DNA from: Anoplopoma fimbria | Lineage: Eukaryota > Chordata > Actinopteri > Perciformes > Anoplopomatidae | Reading direction: 5' to 3' | DNA: 64,000 nucleotides | NCBI RefSeq assembly: GCF_027596085.1 | Contig: NC_072458.1 | Coordinates: 16,467,250 to 16,531,249 of the forward strand | Shown here: in pieces, positions 10,473-22,525 of the stretch | Position numbering within the stretch: position 1 is the first letter of the stretch | How the letters are laid out: every line of letters starts with the position of its first letter | Notes under the pieces: model-generated | The model's input: the letters and a program-made list of their open reading frames with translations, nothing else | Databases searched by the model: none | Told to the model about the DNA's origin: nothing | Translations under genes and position numbers: made by a program

Positions 10473-13400
10473 TCAGAGGTCTTTGAGCATTTCTGATCCC
10501 TCATGGGCCTCCTGCCAGGTAGGGGGCCAGGAGGTTTGGATGCTTGGTCTTTTCTTCAGACAGTTATAGTAGGCCGCCAGTTTAGGGTAACGCTCTTCAC
10601 TTAACCTGAAGAAAGGAGAAAAGTTGATGAGAACTTACAATTACAAATGAGTTGCTGTTTTGTATAAGATCATGTATTTGTCAATCATGTTAAAGACATT
10701 TTCAGTGATTTAATCCACGTACCCATAATGGAAGACATAAGCGATGCTTGGATAAACAGCCACATCAGCCAGTGAAAAGGTCTTTCCTGCCATGAAACCG
10801 CATTTCTGGAAGACAAATAAAAAGAGTTAGGGCACCTCCATGTGGCAATCAAGACAAATGTCAGCTGTACGGCTGCATTCATTTGCCATTATCCCCGTTA
10901 ACAATTCTAATGTACATTAATGATAGCCATATTGGCTGGCCATACAGTAACTAGCTTTAAAAAAAAAAAAAAACAGTATCGGACATTGCAAAAACTTTGC
11001 TCCACTTATTAAATGCATAAATTAATAATAAATAAGTACGATGACACTTTCATGCAGAGAGTTAGATGAGAAGATCGATACCACCTTATATCTATCCCTT
11101 AACCAATTACTAATGTCAGCAGCCACTTAGCTTAGCTGAAAAAAGAAAAAAGCCCGGAAAATTCTGGCACTTTTTGGCAAGAGCCAAGCAGTTTCCAACC
11201 AGCTCCTCTAAAGATCACTGAGCCCTGAAGTTAGTACAATGGTATTTTACTATTGGTTTTGCATTTTTTCATCCACACCCAAACCGTGTTTTAGTTCCAT
11301 GAAAACAGAGCTTTTGTAAAACTCCAGCCAGTGTGAAGATTTCCAGAAACTAGGTTTTCAGTGTTGATGTGTAGACAGGGTGTGCACCGCCATCGCCTTT
11401 TTGAGGCGTCACTAATGAGGCGGCAAGTCGTGCAAGGGTGGCATCAATACATCCATGAACGGCGGACGTGACTAAATAACCCAACAGGACTTTTTACATA
11501 CAGTTACTCTTATTTCCACTATACTGAGGAACAGAGGTGTCAGAATGCGCTATAGATTCCAGCACGGCAACATCAACGGTGTTTGTGTTCCAACCTGCCC
11601 ACTGGCCTTGAAAGCGCTTTAATTGTGTTTTAAACTGGACAGAGATTGTGTGGTGGCAAACAGTGATTGTTAGGACAGAGGCAAAATGCTGTTGACAAAA
11701 ATACCTGTGTATGTGTGGACTACGCCTAATTAGCATGTTATATTGTTTTTGTTTAAAATCATCTAGTTGGTGGTTATGTTATTCCTGGTAAGTCACCTCA
11801 AGTAAAACCACAACTGGCCATTTTCTTGCTACTGCAGTTTTTGTTTAAGGATTTCAAATCAATAAATTACAGAAGATTGCGTCTGTAATTTAAATTACAG
11901 AAGATTGCTTCTGTAATTTATTACAATCTGCCAGCAGATTGTGTGAAAGAGATAGCCTTGCTCTGTAAAAGCACAACGTCTGATTTTACTAAAGATTAAA
12001 CAAGCAGGATTTACAGTGTTGTTATTGAGCTTTAGAGGTGGCAGTAGGTGAACTTTGTTAGCTGTAAAGAGCCAGGGTAGCCGTTTACCAATGTTTGACC
12101 TAAGCCAACCATCTTCAGGTGGTAACTTTATATTTACTATTCATACTCGAATGCTATCAGTCTTCAAATCAAACTATCAGAACAAAAGCGAATGAGGGCA
12201 TCTTCAAAAATGCTGCTGCTCTTACAGAACAGCATTCCGTGCAGCCGACATTGAGCGTTTCTTACCTATTTAATATCCTTCTTCTACAGCTCTGTATTTT
12301 ATATTTCAGGTTAAGCTAGTTTTTTTATAATCTTCAGGTTTACCTTATCCATGTATGTCTCCCACAACTTGACCTCAGCAGTGAGAGCCTCCCTATTTCT
12401 CTTCACAGCGGAGTCATGTCTCTCTCCTTCCGGGACCTTCCAGTTGTAGTAGATAACATCCGCTGAATAATGTAAAAAACAAACAAACAGGCGGTCAGTC
12501 GTGATGGATGCTATCAAGCAAATCTATCCACTCGCAGAAGGCTACAACATCCACTCCCACATTGTGCTTGGACTAATTATTTTCATTTCCCTGGGCGTAG
12601 ACATGATTACGCAACATCAGCTTCAAACTGAAGACAGTAACAGTAACTCAAATAAAGTTTGAAGCAGCCTCCTTAGAAAAATACTATGTACACTAAACTG
12701 TATTTCTGAATCAGCACAAGTTGAGAGAATGTCACCCTCTTCTTCTTTTTTTTTGCACCCCTCCCCAAAAATTGAAGAACCCTGTCTCATGACTTGGGCC
12801 TTAAAATGGAAGCTAGTCTGAACATGTGACCCTTTTGTGGGATTAGAATGAACTTTCACTAACTCTTTTAAGGGTTGCACCAAATAGACACAGTGCATGG
12901 AGTGTGTTTCAGGTTCCTTGGGGGGGTTGACTGAAGACATAAAGTCTCAGAGGTTTAAAAAGGAGGCAGTTGCGTAGTTTGTTGCCAAGCGCAATCTAGT
13001 TCAAAGTCCCCCAAGGCCTCTAAATGACAACAACATCAGCTAGGTCATCAAGTTATTATTATTGAGATAAAAAGCTGTAGTTGCCTGGTTAGGCTTTAAT
13101 AACTAAAAGTGGCTCAACTGTAAGTGATTTATTAGTATCAAGATGCAGGATTTACAGGGTCAACAGCTACGTATTGGTTTGTAAAAACAGCAGTGAAATA
13201 CTTTGCATGTCAGGAATTAACATACCCATTTTCTGGTTGAGTGTGAGACCCTCAAACATGCGCTGGTACATCATCGCTTGCTCTGCTGGGCAGTCAGGGA
13301 TCAGCTTGCTCCCCTGGGACTTGAACTGGCTCTGTTGTTGGGGTGAAACAGAGCAACCATTGTGAACAGCTGCATGGTGATCCGGTTTCTTTTCCTCTGG

Positions 13401-13894
13401 AGGTGTAGGGTGTCTGGTGTCTATGAGGCATTGTTATACACACACACACACAACCATATACCTTTGGTGGTATATGGCTGCATACAATTTTAATAGGGGG
13501 CCAAGTTCTTACCTCCAGGTACAAGCAGGCACCGTAGGACTCATTCAGGACATAGTCTTTGTGTTTGAAGGCAGGAAGCTTTAAGAAAGACAGAGAGGGA
13601 TGCAAATGTCAGGCAACATTGTTATTCAAAATGAATGTGTGCATATAAAAAGGGGGGAATAAACAAACAGATTGATACTATAAAAAGATTTGCATTATAT
13701 CTTGGCAATGTTGAAAGTGGATTTACCTGTCCCCTGGGATTCATGGCCATGACCTCCGCGGACTTGTGCTCCCCCTTTTGAAAGGAGAGCAGTTTCTGGT
13801 TGTAGCCCTGCAGGTTCTTCTCCTCCAGAGCGATCATGACCCTCCAGCAGGGAGGAGAGCCGGAGCCCCACAGCAGAGTCATGTCCTTGGCCAT
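10473..13894 (-). CDS. gstr: Rho-class glutathione S-transferase, copy 1
   Basis: Six exons: 13727-13894, 13513-13578, 13226-13331, 12344-12462, 10723-10805 and 10473-10605. Phases join cleanly and the sum is 675 nt (224 aa), close to the usual size of about 226 aa. The N-terminal thioredoxin-like half has the GSGSPPCWR motif near residue 10, NPRGQLPAF with the expected cis-proline, and a NES motif that in GSTs contacts the gamma-glutamyl part of glutathione. The C-terminal helical half has KMADVIYYNW and the SLADV helix. Family role: cytosolic conjugation of glutathione to electrophiles. The start is the only ATG that aligns with the other copies. Exon 5 is the shortest of the three (83 nt) and starts with a divergent KCGFMAGK stretch. 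Intron 4 is unusually long (1.5 kb) and holds a degenerate dispersed repeat and a hairpin pair. Confidence 0.9.
11056..11230 (+). repeat. Dispersed repeat of the TTAGCTTAGC type, degenerate copy 1
   Basis: It contains gttagatgagaagatcgata followed by a cagcagcc...cttagcttagc block. This matches the 5' part of related copies near 37,797 and 62,408. It resembles a repeat common in percomorph genomes; no coding part is visible. Confidence 0.55.
11864..11919. repeat. Tandem pair of 28-bp hairpins
   Basis: Two adjacent 28-bp units (11864-11891 and 11892-11919) differ at one base. Each is itself an inverted repeat with arms of about 12 bp around a short loop. It lies in intron 4 of GST copy 1. Confidence 0.85.
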
Positions 13895-13988
13895 GTTTTG
13901 GAGAGTTGAACCGCTGCACCTGGAAGTGGAAGCCTGGAGATCTGGGAGGATTGGTAAAGAGTGACTACTGAAGGTGTGAGGTGTCTGG

Positions 13989-13996
13989 TTATATAA
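13989..13996 (-). promoter_or_regulatory. TATA box of GST copy 1
   Basis: TTATATAA, about 95 bp before the start codon on the gene strand. No equally clear TATA box was seen for copies 2 or 3. Confidence 0.5.
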
Positions 13997-13997
13997 G

Positions 13998-16900
13998 AAG
14001 CTCCAGCCTCTTTTGCGTCTGGATTGGTGGAATTAAGTCCCATCCCCTTTTTTTTTCTTTCTTTCTTTTTTTCCCTGTTGTCGCAACAGATCCGTGACTG
14101 AAGACGGTAGATAGGTAGATCACACCCTATCCACGCATGTTTAACCCCCCCTTTTTATTTTATTTTATAAATGTCTTCAATAAAGGTCACATGATGTCTT
14201 ATTAGAAGCAAGTGTGTTTCAGTTATTGCATTGAACTAATTCAATGTGAATTATTCCTCCAGCTGCATAGATCCGCAGGCATTACCGAAGTCACACATGT
14301 GGAGGAGAGAAGTATCTTGCTTTGCATATACTCTTTGATCTTGGCAACGCAGACAATGGAATGAGAAAAATAAAATAAAATAAACGCTGAAATAAGATGG
14401 AAAAAAAGTGCACTAAACCTGTATATTCATTTATTATAATAACAACAACCTGTAATTGTAATTTAAAACCAGCTTATTACCTGAAGTTTGAACTTTACAT
14501 TGAAATTTTACTATAACAACAAACTTGTAAGATATTATTCACAGATAATATCTGTGAATAATATCTTGGTTTATTGCTTTTAATTGTTACTATTCCTGCA
14601 GGGATTTACTTCACTATTTATTGGCACGTGTTTGCAGCATCCTGTAATTTGACTGTTGAAAACTCACAGTGACTCACCACTTTTCACTCAACCCTGCACA
14701 CACTGAGAAAACCAGCTCAGGCAGTTGAAAGTAAACAAATGAGTTGAGACTGAATGTAATCGACACCAGCCGTCTTATTTATCCTTAATAGAGCATGACA
14801 TCATCCGTTTTTACATTGTTTTCATATCCTTGTAGTTTTTGTGTGCCTCTTTCTCTGAGTTGATCTTTAAACTCCAGACTTTGTGGACTTGAGTAGCTGC
14901 CAGTATCAGCTCTGGCATGTATTTTTAATACAGTTTGCAATGAATACCTCTGCTCTTCCAGTCTGCAGTTGCATTAAAAAGACAACTTGTTTCATGTTTA
15001 TGCTGCAGAAATCACATGAAAAACATGTGGTTTCGCTGAAGCCTGCTCCCTCCAGCACTACATTAACCGGCTGACCAGTGTTATTTGAATCTTTTCTGAG
15101 AATTGTTTTTCGAAACCCCCTCCAAACCAATATACAAGTGACAGTAATGTAAATTAATGCTTTACTAATGCACCACTCGTACAGTATGATTCCTACACAT
15201 TATAGAACGGTGATGACAAGAAAAAGAAGACAACTATTATTAGTTTAGTTCAGTTTTCTTTCCCTTCATTCTCCTTTTTTTCTCCTGTTTTTTGTATTTA
15301 CTATAGGGAAATTAACTACTGTTCCACTGTCACCCAAGTTTCAGTGTATTCTGTCTCATTATTTTGCTGTCTGAAAGATAACTTTTCAAATGTTATCATT
15401 CCTATAGCATCAGTGCTCCATTTTCCAGAGTGGGTGTATTTAAAGCAATACAGTTCTTTATAATTAGTCTTTCTGATTTCTTTGAAAATCCTTGGCTGAA
15501 GTTTTTCTAAATGTCCCAGTATACATGGTTATGGTTTGACTGGCATGGCTATAATGGTGTGAATTATCCCTTTATTTGATATGCCAAACAAAAGATATTT
15601 AATGTTATTGCTGTCCCTCAACAGATGGAGCAAAGTTCCTTCAGCAGCATCCCATATTATACATTTACTAGCATCCCTTTTGCCCATTTTAGACGTGACG
15701 GGGTGTAATATAATCAGTTTTATTTTCGTAGTAATTTGCGTATAACAGAATGTAATGTACTGCAGAGCTTGTTTTTGAGTTTTTCCATTTATCAGTCCAG
15801 GAAATATCTTCCTTAACCTCTTTTTTTGTGGAGTGCTGTCAGGCCATGTAAAAGGTTTCTAAGTTACTGTTGAAACCACACGTCATCTATGGACATTGAG
15901 TCCATACTAATGAGTACTCTGAGTATAACGAATGTAATGTACTGCAGAGCTACCTCACCCATCTTCCTACACTTAACAGTGCCCACCCATTACTGCTAAG
16001 AGGACATAATTACGCAAACTTGTTTAAACTCTCCTTGATTGAGCTGCTGAGTAGCTGGTCTAACACAACATCCCAGGAAGAGCAACAATAAGAAATACTT
16101 TGAGTCCATTAAACAATCAGACCAAACCAGCTTGTGTCATTTATACAACTTAACTGTTAATGTATCAAATAAACTGAAATATTTGACCGAAAATGAATAA
16201 TCAAGCTTATTATTATAGTATCTGGAGTGTCTACCAAACCACAAACTGGGAAAGGTGCGACCGTCTAAAAATAATGTTTTTTAAAAACATGAATGCATGC
16301 AAACATGCTCGCGTAGAAACCCGAAAAACAAGTATGAACCTGAAATTGAGCATAATATGTCTCCTTTAAGTATCCAATTTTTGGGATATTGTTCTCGGTG
16401 ATTAAGTCATTAAAGGTTTTAAAACAACCCTTTCCTGTTGTTCGACAAAATGATCACAGTTTCTCCATATTTTAAGGCCTTCAGAGCATTCAGTCTAAAG
16501 AGAAGTGGTGTGCGACTACAGGCCTGGTGACATTCCACATCTTCATATCGGTTCATCTTCAGTCTAAAATTCAAATTCCAAAAACGTTGTCATCACCAGT
16601 GTGCAGGTCTGAGGGCGTGACGTGAGTGTGTGCAGTTTATCAGCTTCATTTTGCTTGAGCAGCATGACATAATCATGTCTTTTGACAAAGCATAGCATAT
16701 TAAAAAGGGCGCCAAGCGACGGTGTTTACATTATACCTGATTCTGCTCGGTATGCATGACTTGCATTTAATGTGTTAGTCTGTATTTGTGCCCACAGTTG
16801 GTCAAGGCAAAACAGAATGGACTGCTCCCAGTAACCCACACTGTATAAATAAAGGATGAATTAATTAATGCAGCGAATGTTAAAGGCTGTGTCTAAATAA

Positions 16901-18490
16901 TGAAGTTCTCTGATCTATAGACACACCAGCATATTTCAACCCCTGCATAGTTACATGAGGCCTTTTTTTGTTTCCAAAAGTAAAATCACATTTTAATATT
17001 TGGCCTAAAAAATCCACTACCTTGCTTTTATTTTGGAATATCATAAATTTGCTCTTGTAGGCTGCTTGTCAGTGTGTGATTATAAGATTTACCATTAATT
17101 AATTATCATGGAGAAGGGAACATGTGTCTGCACACTTTTCCAGCGTACTGGTTCACTTATGCACGAATGAGTCTAACTCTAAAACTATTAACAACTAACA
17201 AATAAGAAGACATGATACAAGATATGTTTCCATAGTTCTTACAGTTAACATATTCCTTGAAAGCTCCTATATGGGAACTTGAAAGGCCATTGAGATGCAT
17301 TTAACAGTTTGTGTCTAAAAAAAAAAAGGGCCACAAGAAGAACAGGATGAATTTGCAAAAGTCTTCGAGTGCTGCTTTGAAGTAAAACAGTTAATGCTGC
17401 TCTACTCCTTGTAGAGCTGCAGGATCTGAACCCATGTTCATGTAAAACACCTAGCAGATGCACAAGCCTGTTTCTGTACTAAGAGTATTTAGACCAACAG
17501 GTCAGTACAGCTGCTGTGAAGGTCTGAAAGCACTTATATAATAAATACAATAAATACAATTTTGCATTTTATGTGAATTATCTTATCTCATACATGCAAA
17601 GTCATGCCAACACAGGGCATTTCATTTGCCTTTGTGCAGAGCAAACCACTTTTGGCACAGCCATTGAAACCATAAAACCACAGGGTCATTGTCAAGGACT
17701 CCACCTACCCTTTTCTATCTCTTTTTTTCCCCCCGGCTTGACTTTAACATTACCAGTTTATAGGGTACAATGCAATGTTGTGTTCAGCTACAATACAGTC
17801 AAAACTCTAATACAAGCCTTACTTAGCAGTAACATCTTGACTTTATTTGCTGCATGCTTTAGTTAAATTGTTTATCAGATATACTGGTTCAAAAATAAGT
17901 GCACATGCAAAGCCTAAAAGACATGTTCACAGTAATGGAGGTTATTTAGTACAAGAAAATAGGTTGAAACCTATTTAAAAAATAATCAAACAAAGAAAGA
18001 GTCAACACACATTCAATGCTGCTGTTATAATGGATTGTATGCATTTCTCAACAGACATGGATGCTAAGTATACATGCTGTGTATCTTGGCAACAAAAGCT
18101 GCCATGTCAACACCAACACAATTAGAAAGTTTGCCTCCAGCCTGTGCCTACTACTCTGCAATCATCACATGATGCAGTTTAATAAAGCCTGTGTTATCAA
18201 ATGATTTCTTGGCAAAGCTTTGACAGAAAAAAGACTGACAGAAACCTTTTTACTAAATACTAAAGCTAGTTTGACAAGAAGCACATTTCTGTAGTTCTAA
18301 CATGAACACCCAGATCTTACTGCTAATCTCAACACTTTCTTTCCTAGTTATTATCAGAAATAACAAAAAAAAAAAGCTTAATCCTATTTGACAAACTGAG
18401 AGCTGGAACTATATTGAACAAAAGCCAAAGCATGTTTATGAAAAACAAAACAGTACAGGCAGACTAGGCTGTGAAGTGTGTGCGTGGCTC
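13998..18490. other. 4.5-kb intergenic region between GST copies 1 and 2
   Basis: No gene recognised on either strand; frames are short and unlike known proteins. It contains a 16-bp-arm palindrome (14530-14566), a locally duplicated 25-30 bp segment (near 15740 and 15925), and a short stretch near 16320-16375 resembling a common fish repeat (tgaacctgaaattgagcata). The end of GST copy 2 transcription should fall on its right side. Confidence 0.6.
14530..14566. repeat. Perfect 16-bp inverted repeat
   Basis: Arms 14530-14545 and 14551-14566 are exact reverse complements around a 5-nt TAATA loop. Very AT-rich; could be a small MITE core or a cruciform-forming site. Confidence 0.9.
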
Positions 18491-20558
18491 TCAGGCGTCT
18501 TTGAGTGTGTCTTGTCCCTTCGGGTTCTCCAGCCAATGAGGAGGCCAGCTGGCTTTGATGCTGGGCCGATCCTTCAACAGAGCGTAATACTCTCCCAGTT
18601 TAGGGTAACGCTCTGCAGACAACCTAAAGATAAAGAAGGTAGGAGACATTTGAACAACCATGTCAAGACACATGTCACTTAATCTGTTTGTTTGACTTGT
18701 TTGAAAATTGCAGAAAAAAAAAAAAGAAATCCTCCTACTTACCCAAATCTGAAAAGAGTAGCGATAGTTGGAAAGACGATCACTTCTGCCAGAGAGAAGG
18801 ACGGTCCTGCCAGGTGAGAGCCCGAGCCCAGCTTGAAAGAAAGAAGTGAAAAATAAAGCTATGTTCGAATGTGCCAATGCATATTTGTGTTTGTGTGTTT
18901 GTACTGTAAATACACACTACCTTCTGCAGGTAACCCTCCCAGAGCTTGATCTCAGTGGTAAGAGCTTCCATGTTTCTCTTTAGAGCTGAGTCATGCCTCT
19001 CTTCTTCAGGGACAAACCAGTTATAGTAGATAACTGTATCTAGAAAACACACACATATATATATGTTCACTGGATGTATATTGTTATTTATTTGGTGTAA
19101 GTATAGAATTTCAATCATCTGTAATTTATTATTTAAAGATAAAGCTACATTATTTCTTTCTTACTATGAATATATGCTACAGTATGAAAAGCCAAAAGCT
19201 GGGTACTAGATAATTGCAAATATTGCTCAACAGGAAAAACTATTTTTAACCACGGCTAAACACATATTTATTGAAGTGAGTAATTCAGGCACCGGGTCAA
19301 TGTATTGGACTCAAAAATGAAAGATGTGCCCATGTTCACAGTAATAGTTAAACATGTCACACAATATTAATCTTGGCCTTTTAATGGGATTTGATGACAA
19401 TAGCCTTCAATTTTTTCTTTACCATAACTGCCAGAAACTCCATGCTGTGTCTGTTTTGAAAAAGGGGATTTTTAAGGGATTTATATTCATTCCTTACTGA
19501 GTTTATCGTAGAAGGAGAGACCCTCAAACATGCGTTGGTACATCAGTGCTTGTTCAGCAGGGCTGTCTGGGATCAGTTTAGTTCCCTGAGACTTGAACTG
19601 ACTCTGCCATTAAGAGAGAACAGAAACACACAGTTGATGTCACACTTCATAACATTTGATTTCGTGTTTAGAACGTGATGGACAGGCTCCACTCACCTCC
19701 AGGTAGAAACAGGCTGCGTAGGATTCATTCACGATGATGTCACCATGTTTGAAAGAGGGAAGCTTAAAAAAAAAAAAAAAAATCAAACAGGATGTAATGT
19801 GAGAGACTATACAAAAGGTAATAAATAACTGCTCCCAACGTTATCACCATATCCTACCCTGTGTGAATGTTACATCTGCTCGGAGCTAAATATAACAACC
19901 TGTAGCACAAAGGGACTCTGGGAACAGAAACCCAACAACCAAACATGGAGATTACACTTCAATTAAGAATTATGTGCGTGTTTGGTGTTTGACTTTATTG
20001 TTATTGTGTTATTTACTGTCAATTAAATCTTTTGTTTTGTTTACTTGTTTAATACATGGCTCATGAAAATGCTTAGTCATTGCATATGCTTAGTCATTGC
20101 ATATTCACTATTGTGCCTTTGCATGAAAGGCACTTTACAAACTGGTCACGTGGGTGTGTCATTTAATTCGACTCACCCACGTGACCAGTCTGCAGCCTAT
20201 ACATGTGTTTTTATGGGTCAAAAAAATAATTTGATAAGGTTTTAAATGAAGTTAGGCGTCACCTTGCATAACATACAACACAATGGTGGAGATAGTGCAA
20301 CTAAATATCTTATTTGGGGATTAAATGTTAAAGGTTAGTTAATACAAGTGGTCTAACCTTTTATTTACTATTTTTTAAGATTCTCCATACCTGTCCCCTT
20401 GGATTAATATCTAACACCTCCTGGGACTTGTGCTCCATTTTCTCAAAGGAGAGCAGTTTCTGGTTGTAGCCCTGCAGGTTCTTCTCCTCCAGAGCGATCA
20501 TGACCCTCCAGCAGGGAGGAGAGCCGGAGCCCCACAGCAGAGTCATGTCCTGGGCCAT
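18491..20558 (-). CDS. gstr: Rho-class glutathione S-transferase, copy 2
   Basis: Six exons: 20391-20558, 19697-19762, 19498-19603, 18921-19039, 18743-18831 and 18491-18623. The sum is 681 nt (226 aa). Exon 1 is almost the same as in copy 1 (MAQDMTLLWGSGSPPCWR), while later exons differ more, for example DKL-NT-VIYYNW in place of KMADVIYYNW. It carries the same GSH-site features: the SPPCW motif, LPSF after NPRGQ, and NES. The C-terminus has SWPPHW followed by KDA. It is predicted to be a cytosolic detoxification enzyme. Intron 1 holds a long inverted repeat with two CACGTG boxes. Exon 5 is 6 nt longer than in copy 1, placing two more residues just before the SLAEV helix. Confidence 0.9.
20141..20189. 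repeat. Inverted repeat with two CACGTG boxes in intron 1 of GST copy 2
   Basis: Arms 20141-20156 and 20174-20189 are perfect 16-bp reverse complements with a 17-nt spacer. Each arm contains CACGTG within GGTCACGTGGG/CCCACGTGACC. CACGTG is the E-box core bound by USF, MYC or TFE-type factors; regulatory use here is a guess. Confidence 0.85.
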
Positions 20559-20844
20559 GGTGTTGTAGGTTTACCGGCCTGGAAGCCTGTCACTGCTGAC
20601 ACGGTACCGTACGCGTTCAGACGAGATAATAAATGCGCACTAGAAAAAAGGAATGTGTTGTTACTCTTTCCACGGTTAAAAGGGATCTCATGCTTTAATG
20701 GAAGCGTCTGTCGCTCCTTACTGGTTAGGAGGAGGTATTACAAGGTATATTCGGTCCAATCATTTCCCTTCATAGCTTTTATCTTGGTCCCATTTGGATA
20801 AATGATACATAAAAAAAAGTTACAATCAGTAAATCAATAAAGAG

Positions 20845-20876
20845 TTTATTTCAAAATAATAGTTTTATTGTTTATT
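20845..20876 (-). terminator. Cluster of poly(A) signals after GST copy 3
   Basis: Three AATAAA motifs on the minus strand (20845-20850, 20864-20869, 20871-20876), 260-290 nt beyond the stop codon of copy 3. Confidence 0.5.
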
Positions 20877-20927
20877 TTTTTTGGCAGATTAACTAATTCA
20901 CAGTAATAAAATAATGAAGGCAAAATG

Positions 20928-21100
20928 TACAGTAGCAGTCAAAAGTTTGGACACACCTTCTCATTCAACTACTTTGTAGAATGTAAAATATAAAACATAT
21001 TCTGGTTTGTTGAGCATTTGTTTGTTTACCACATAATTCCATATGTGTTCCTTCATAGTTTGGATGTCTTCAATATTAATCTACAATGTCGAAAAAAAAT
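20928..21100. mobile_element. Tc1/mariner-like element end in the GST copy 3 3' UTR
   Basis: It starts with the widespread Tc1-like end 'tacagtagcagtcaaaagt' followed by ttggacacacctt, and continues with the subterminal part typical of these elements (accacataattccatatgtg, ttcatagtttggatg). No transposase frame is present, so it is one end of a decayed or internally deleted copy. It lies between the stop codon (21136) and the poly(A) cluster of GST copy 3, so it is probably transcribed in the 3' UTR. Confidence 0.7.
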
Positions 21101-21135
21101 AAAAATAAAAAATCCAAAAAAAAACTGTATGTGTT

Positions 21136-21498
21136 TCAGAGATCCTTGAGGATGTCAAAACCTTGTGGACTGGCCAGCCAGTGTGGAGGCCAGCTGGCTT
21201 TAATGCTGGGTCTGTCCTTCAACAGGCTGTAATATTTGGCCAGTTTGGGGTAACGTCCAACAGAGAGCCTGAAGAGAAGAGACAAGTTTATAATTCCACT
21301 GACAAACGAAGCGGCCTGGGCAAATGTTTCTATAAAGTACTGAACACTGACGCCTTACCCAAAACGAAACGCATAAGCTATGTTTGGGAAGACGATCACA
21401 TCGGCCAAAGAGAAGGCCCCCGCCAGGTATGAGCCTGCAGCCACCTTGATGAAGAAATCACATGCAGGAAACACTGCTGTCAGCATAGTGTTTTTACA

Positions 21499-21585
<87 letters not shown>

Positions 21586-22519
21586 GTGTGTGTGTGTGTG
21601 CGTGTGTGTGTGTGTGTGTGCGTGTGTGTGCTACCTTCTGCAAGTAATCCTCCCAGAGTTTGAGTTCAGTGGTCAGATCTGTCCTGTTTCTCTTTACAGC
21701 AGAATCATGTCTCTCCTCTTCAGGGACAACCCATTCATAGTAGATGACTGAATCTATGACGGATAATATAATATGAATATTACTGTAGTGTGTTCAGTGC
21801 TTCTGTGCATCGTGTCCTCTTCACTCTGTGTTAGTATCCGTGGGAGGGTGTGTGTCTCTTACTGAGTTTATCAGTGAAGGCGAGACCCTCCATCATGCGT
21901 TGGTACATCAGTGCCTGTTCTGCAGGATTGTCAGGGATCAGCTTGTTGCCCTGACACTTGAACTGATTCTATCACAAGCAAAGAAATATGAAACATAGAG
22001 ATCAGGCCTGTTTTTCAGTATAATGCTCAAAATATTCCATATTTAGTTTTTACACTTTACCTCCAGGTATAAACATGCCGCACAGGACTCATTCAGTATG
22101 TTGTTACCATGTTTGAATGCAGGGAGCTGGTAGAAAGACATAAATGATGATGGCATAAGAAGGTCAAAAGTTGCAGTGCAGTTTGTGGTGCAGTTTGTGC
22201 CACAGTGTATCTTTACATGTAGAGCATGGTCAATGAACCTGTATGATAAAATAATGTTACGCAGACTTATTACTTCCTGAAAGGCTTTAAATATGCTATA
22301 TTGTGTTTGATCATCCTCGTGATCATCCTGCTCATGCTAGAGTAAACCCACCTGTCCTCTCGGATTGATTTCCAAGACTTCCTGGGATTTGTGCTCTCCT
22401 TTCTCAAAAGACAGCGGCTTGCGTTTGTAGCCCTGCAGCTTCTTTTCCTCCAGGGCGATCATCACTCGCCAGCAGGGAGGGGATCCAGTCCCCCAGAGCA
22501 GACTCATCGACTTGGCCAT
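21136..22519 (-). CDS. gstr: Rho-class glutathione S-transferase, copy 3
   Basis: Six exons: 22352-22519, 22061-22126, 21863-21968, 21635-21753, 21359-21444 and 21136-21268. The sum is 678 nt (225 aa). The start was placed at the ATG giving [10 protein letters not shown], which aligns with copies 1 and 2; an ATG two codons upstream (22525) would add two residues. GSH-site features are kept: SPPCW, NPRGQLPAF and NES. It is the most compact copy (1.4 kb) and has diverged most in exon 1 (RKPLSF for QKLLSF). Its intron 4 is almost entirely a (CA)n tract on the gene strand that begins 4 nt after exon 4. It lies about 500 bp downstream of the presumed FHOD3 3' end, in the same orientation. Confidence 0.9.
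21503..21630. repeat. (GT)n microsatellite in intron 4 of GST copy 3
   Basis: A GT run of about 128 bp with a few GC steps, abutting the exon 4 donor site. Confidence 0.97.
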
Positions 22520-22525
22520 GGACAT

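Noticed and set aside
21380..21751. Open frames of alternating Cys-Val or Thr-His (here and near 2690, 6520, 25200, 25500, 45300, 51700, 63550)
   Set aside because: They are translations of GT/CA microsatellites, not genes.
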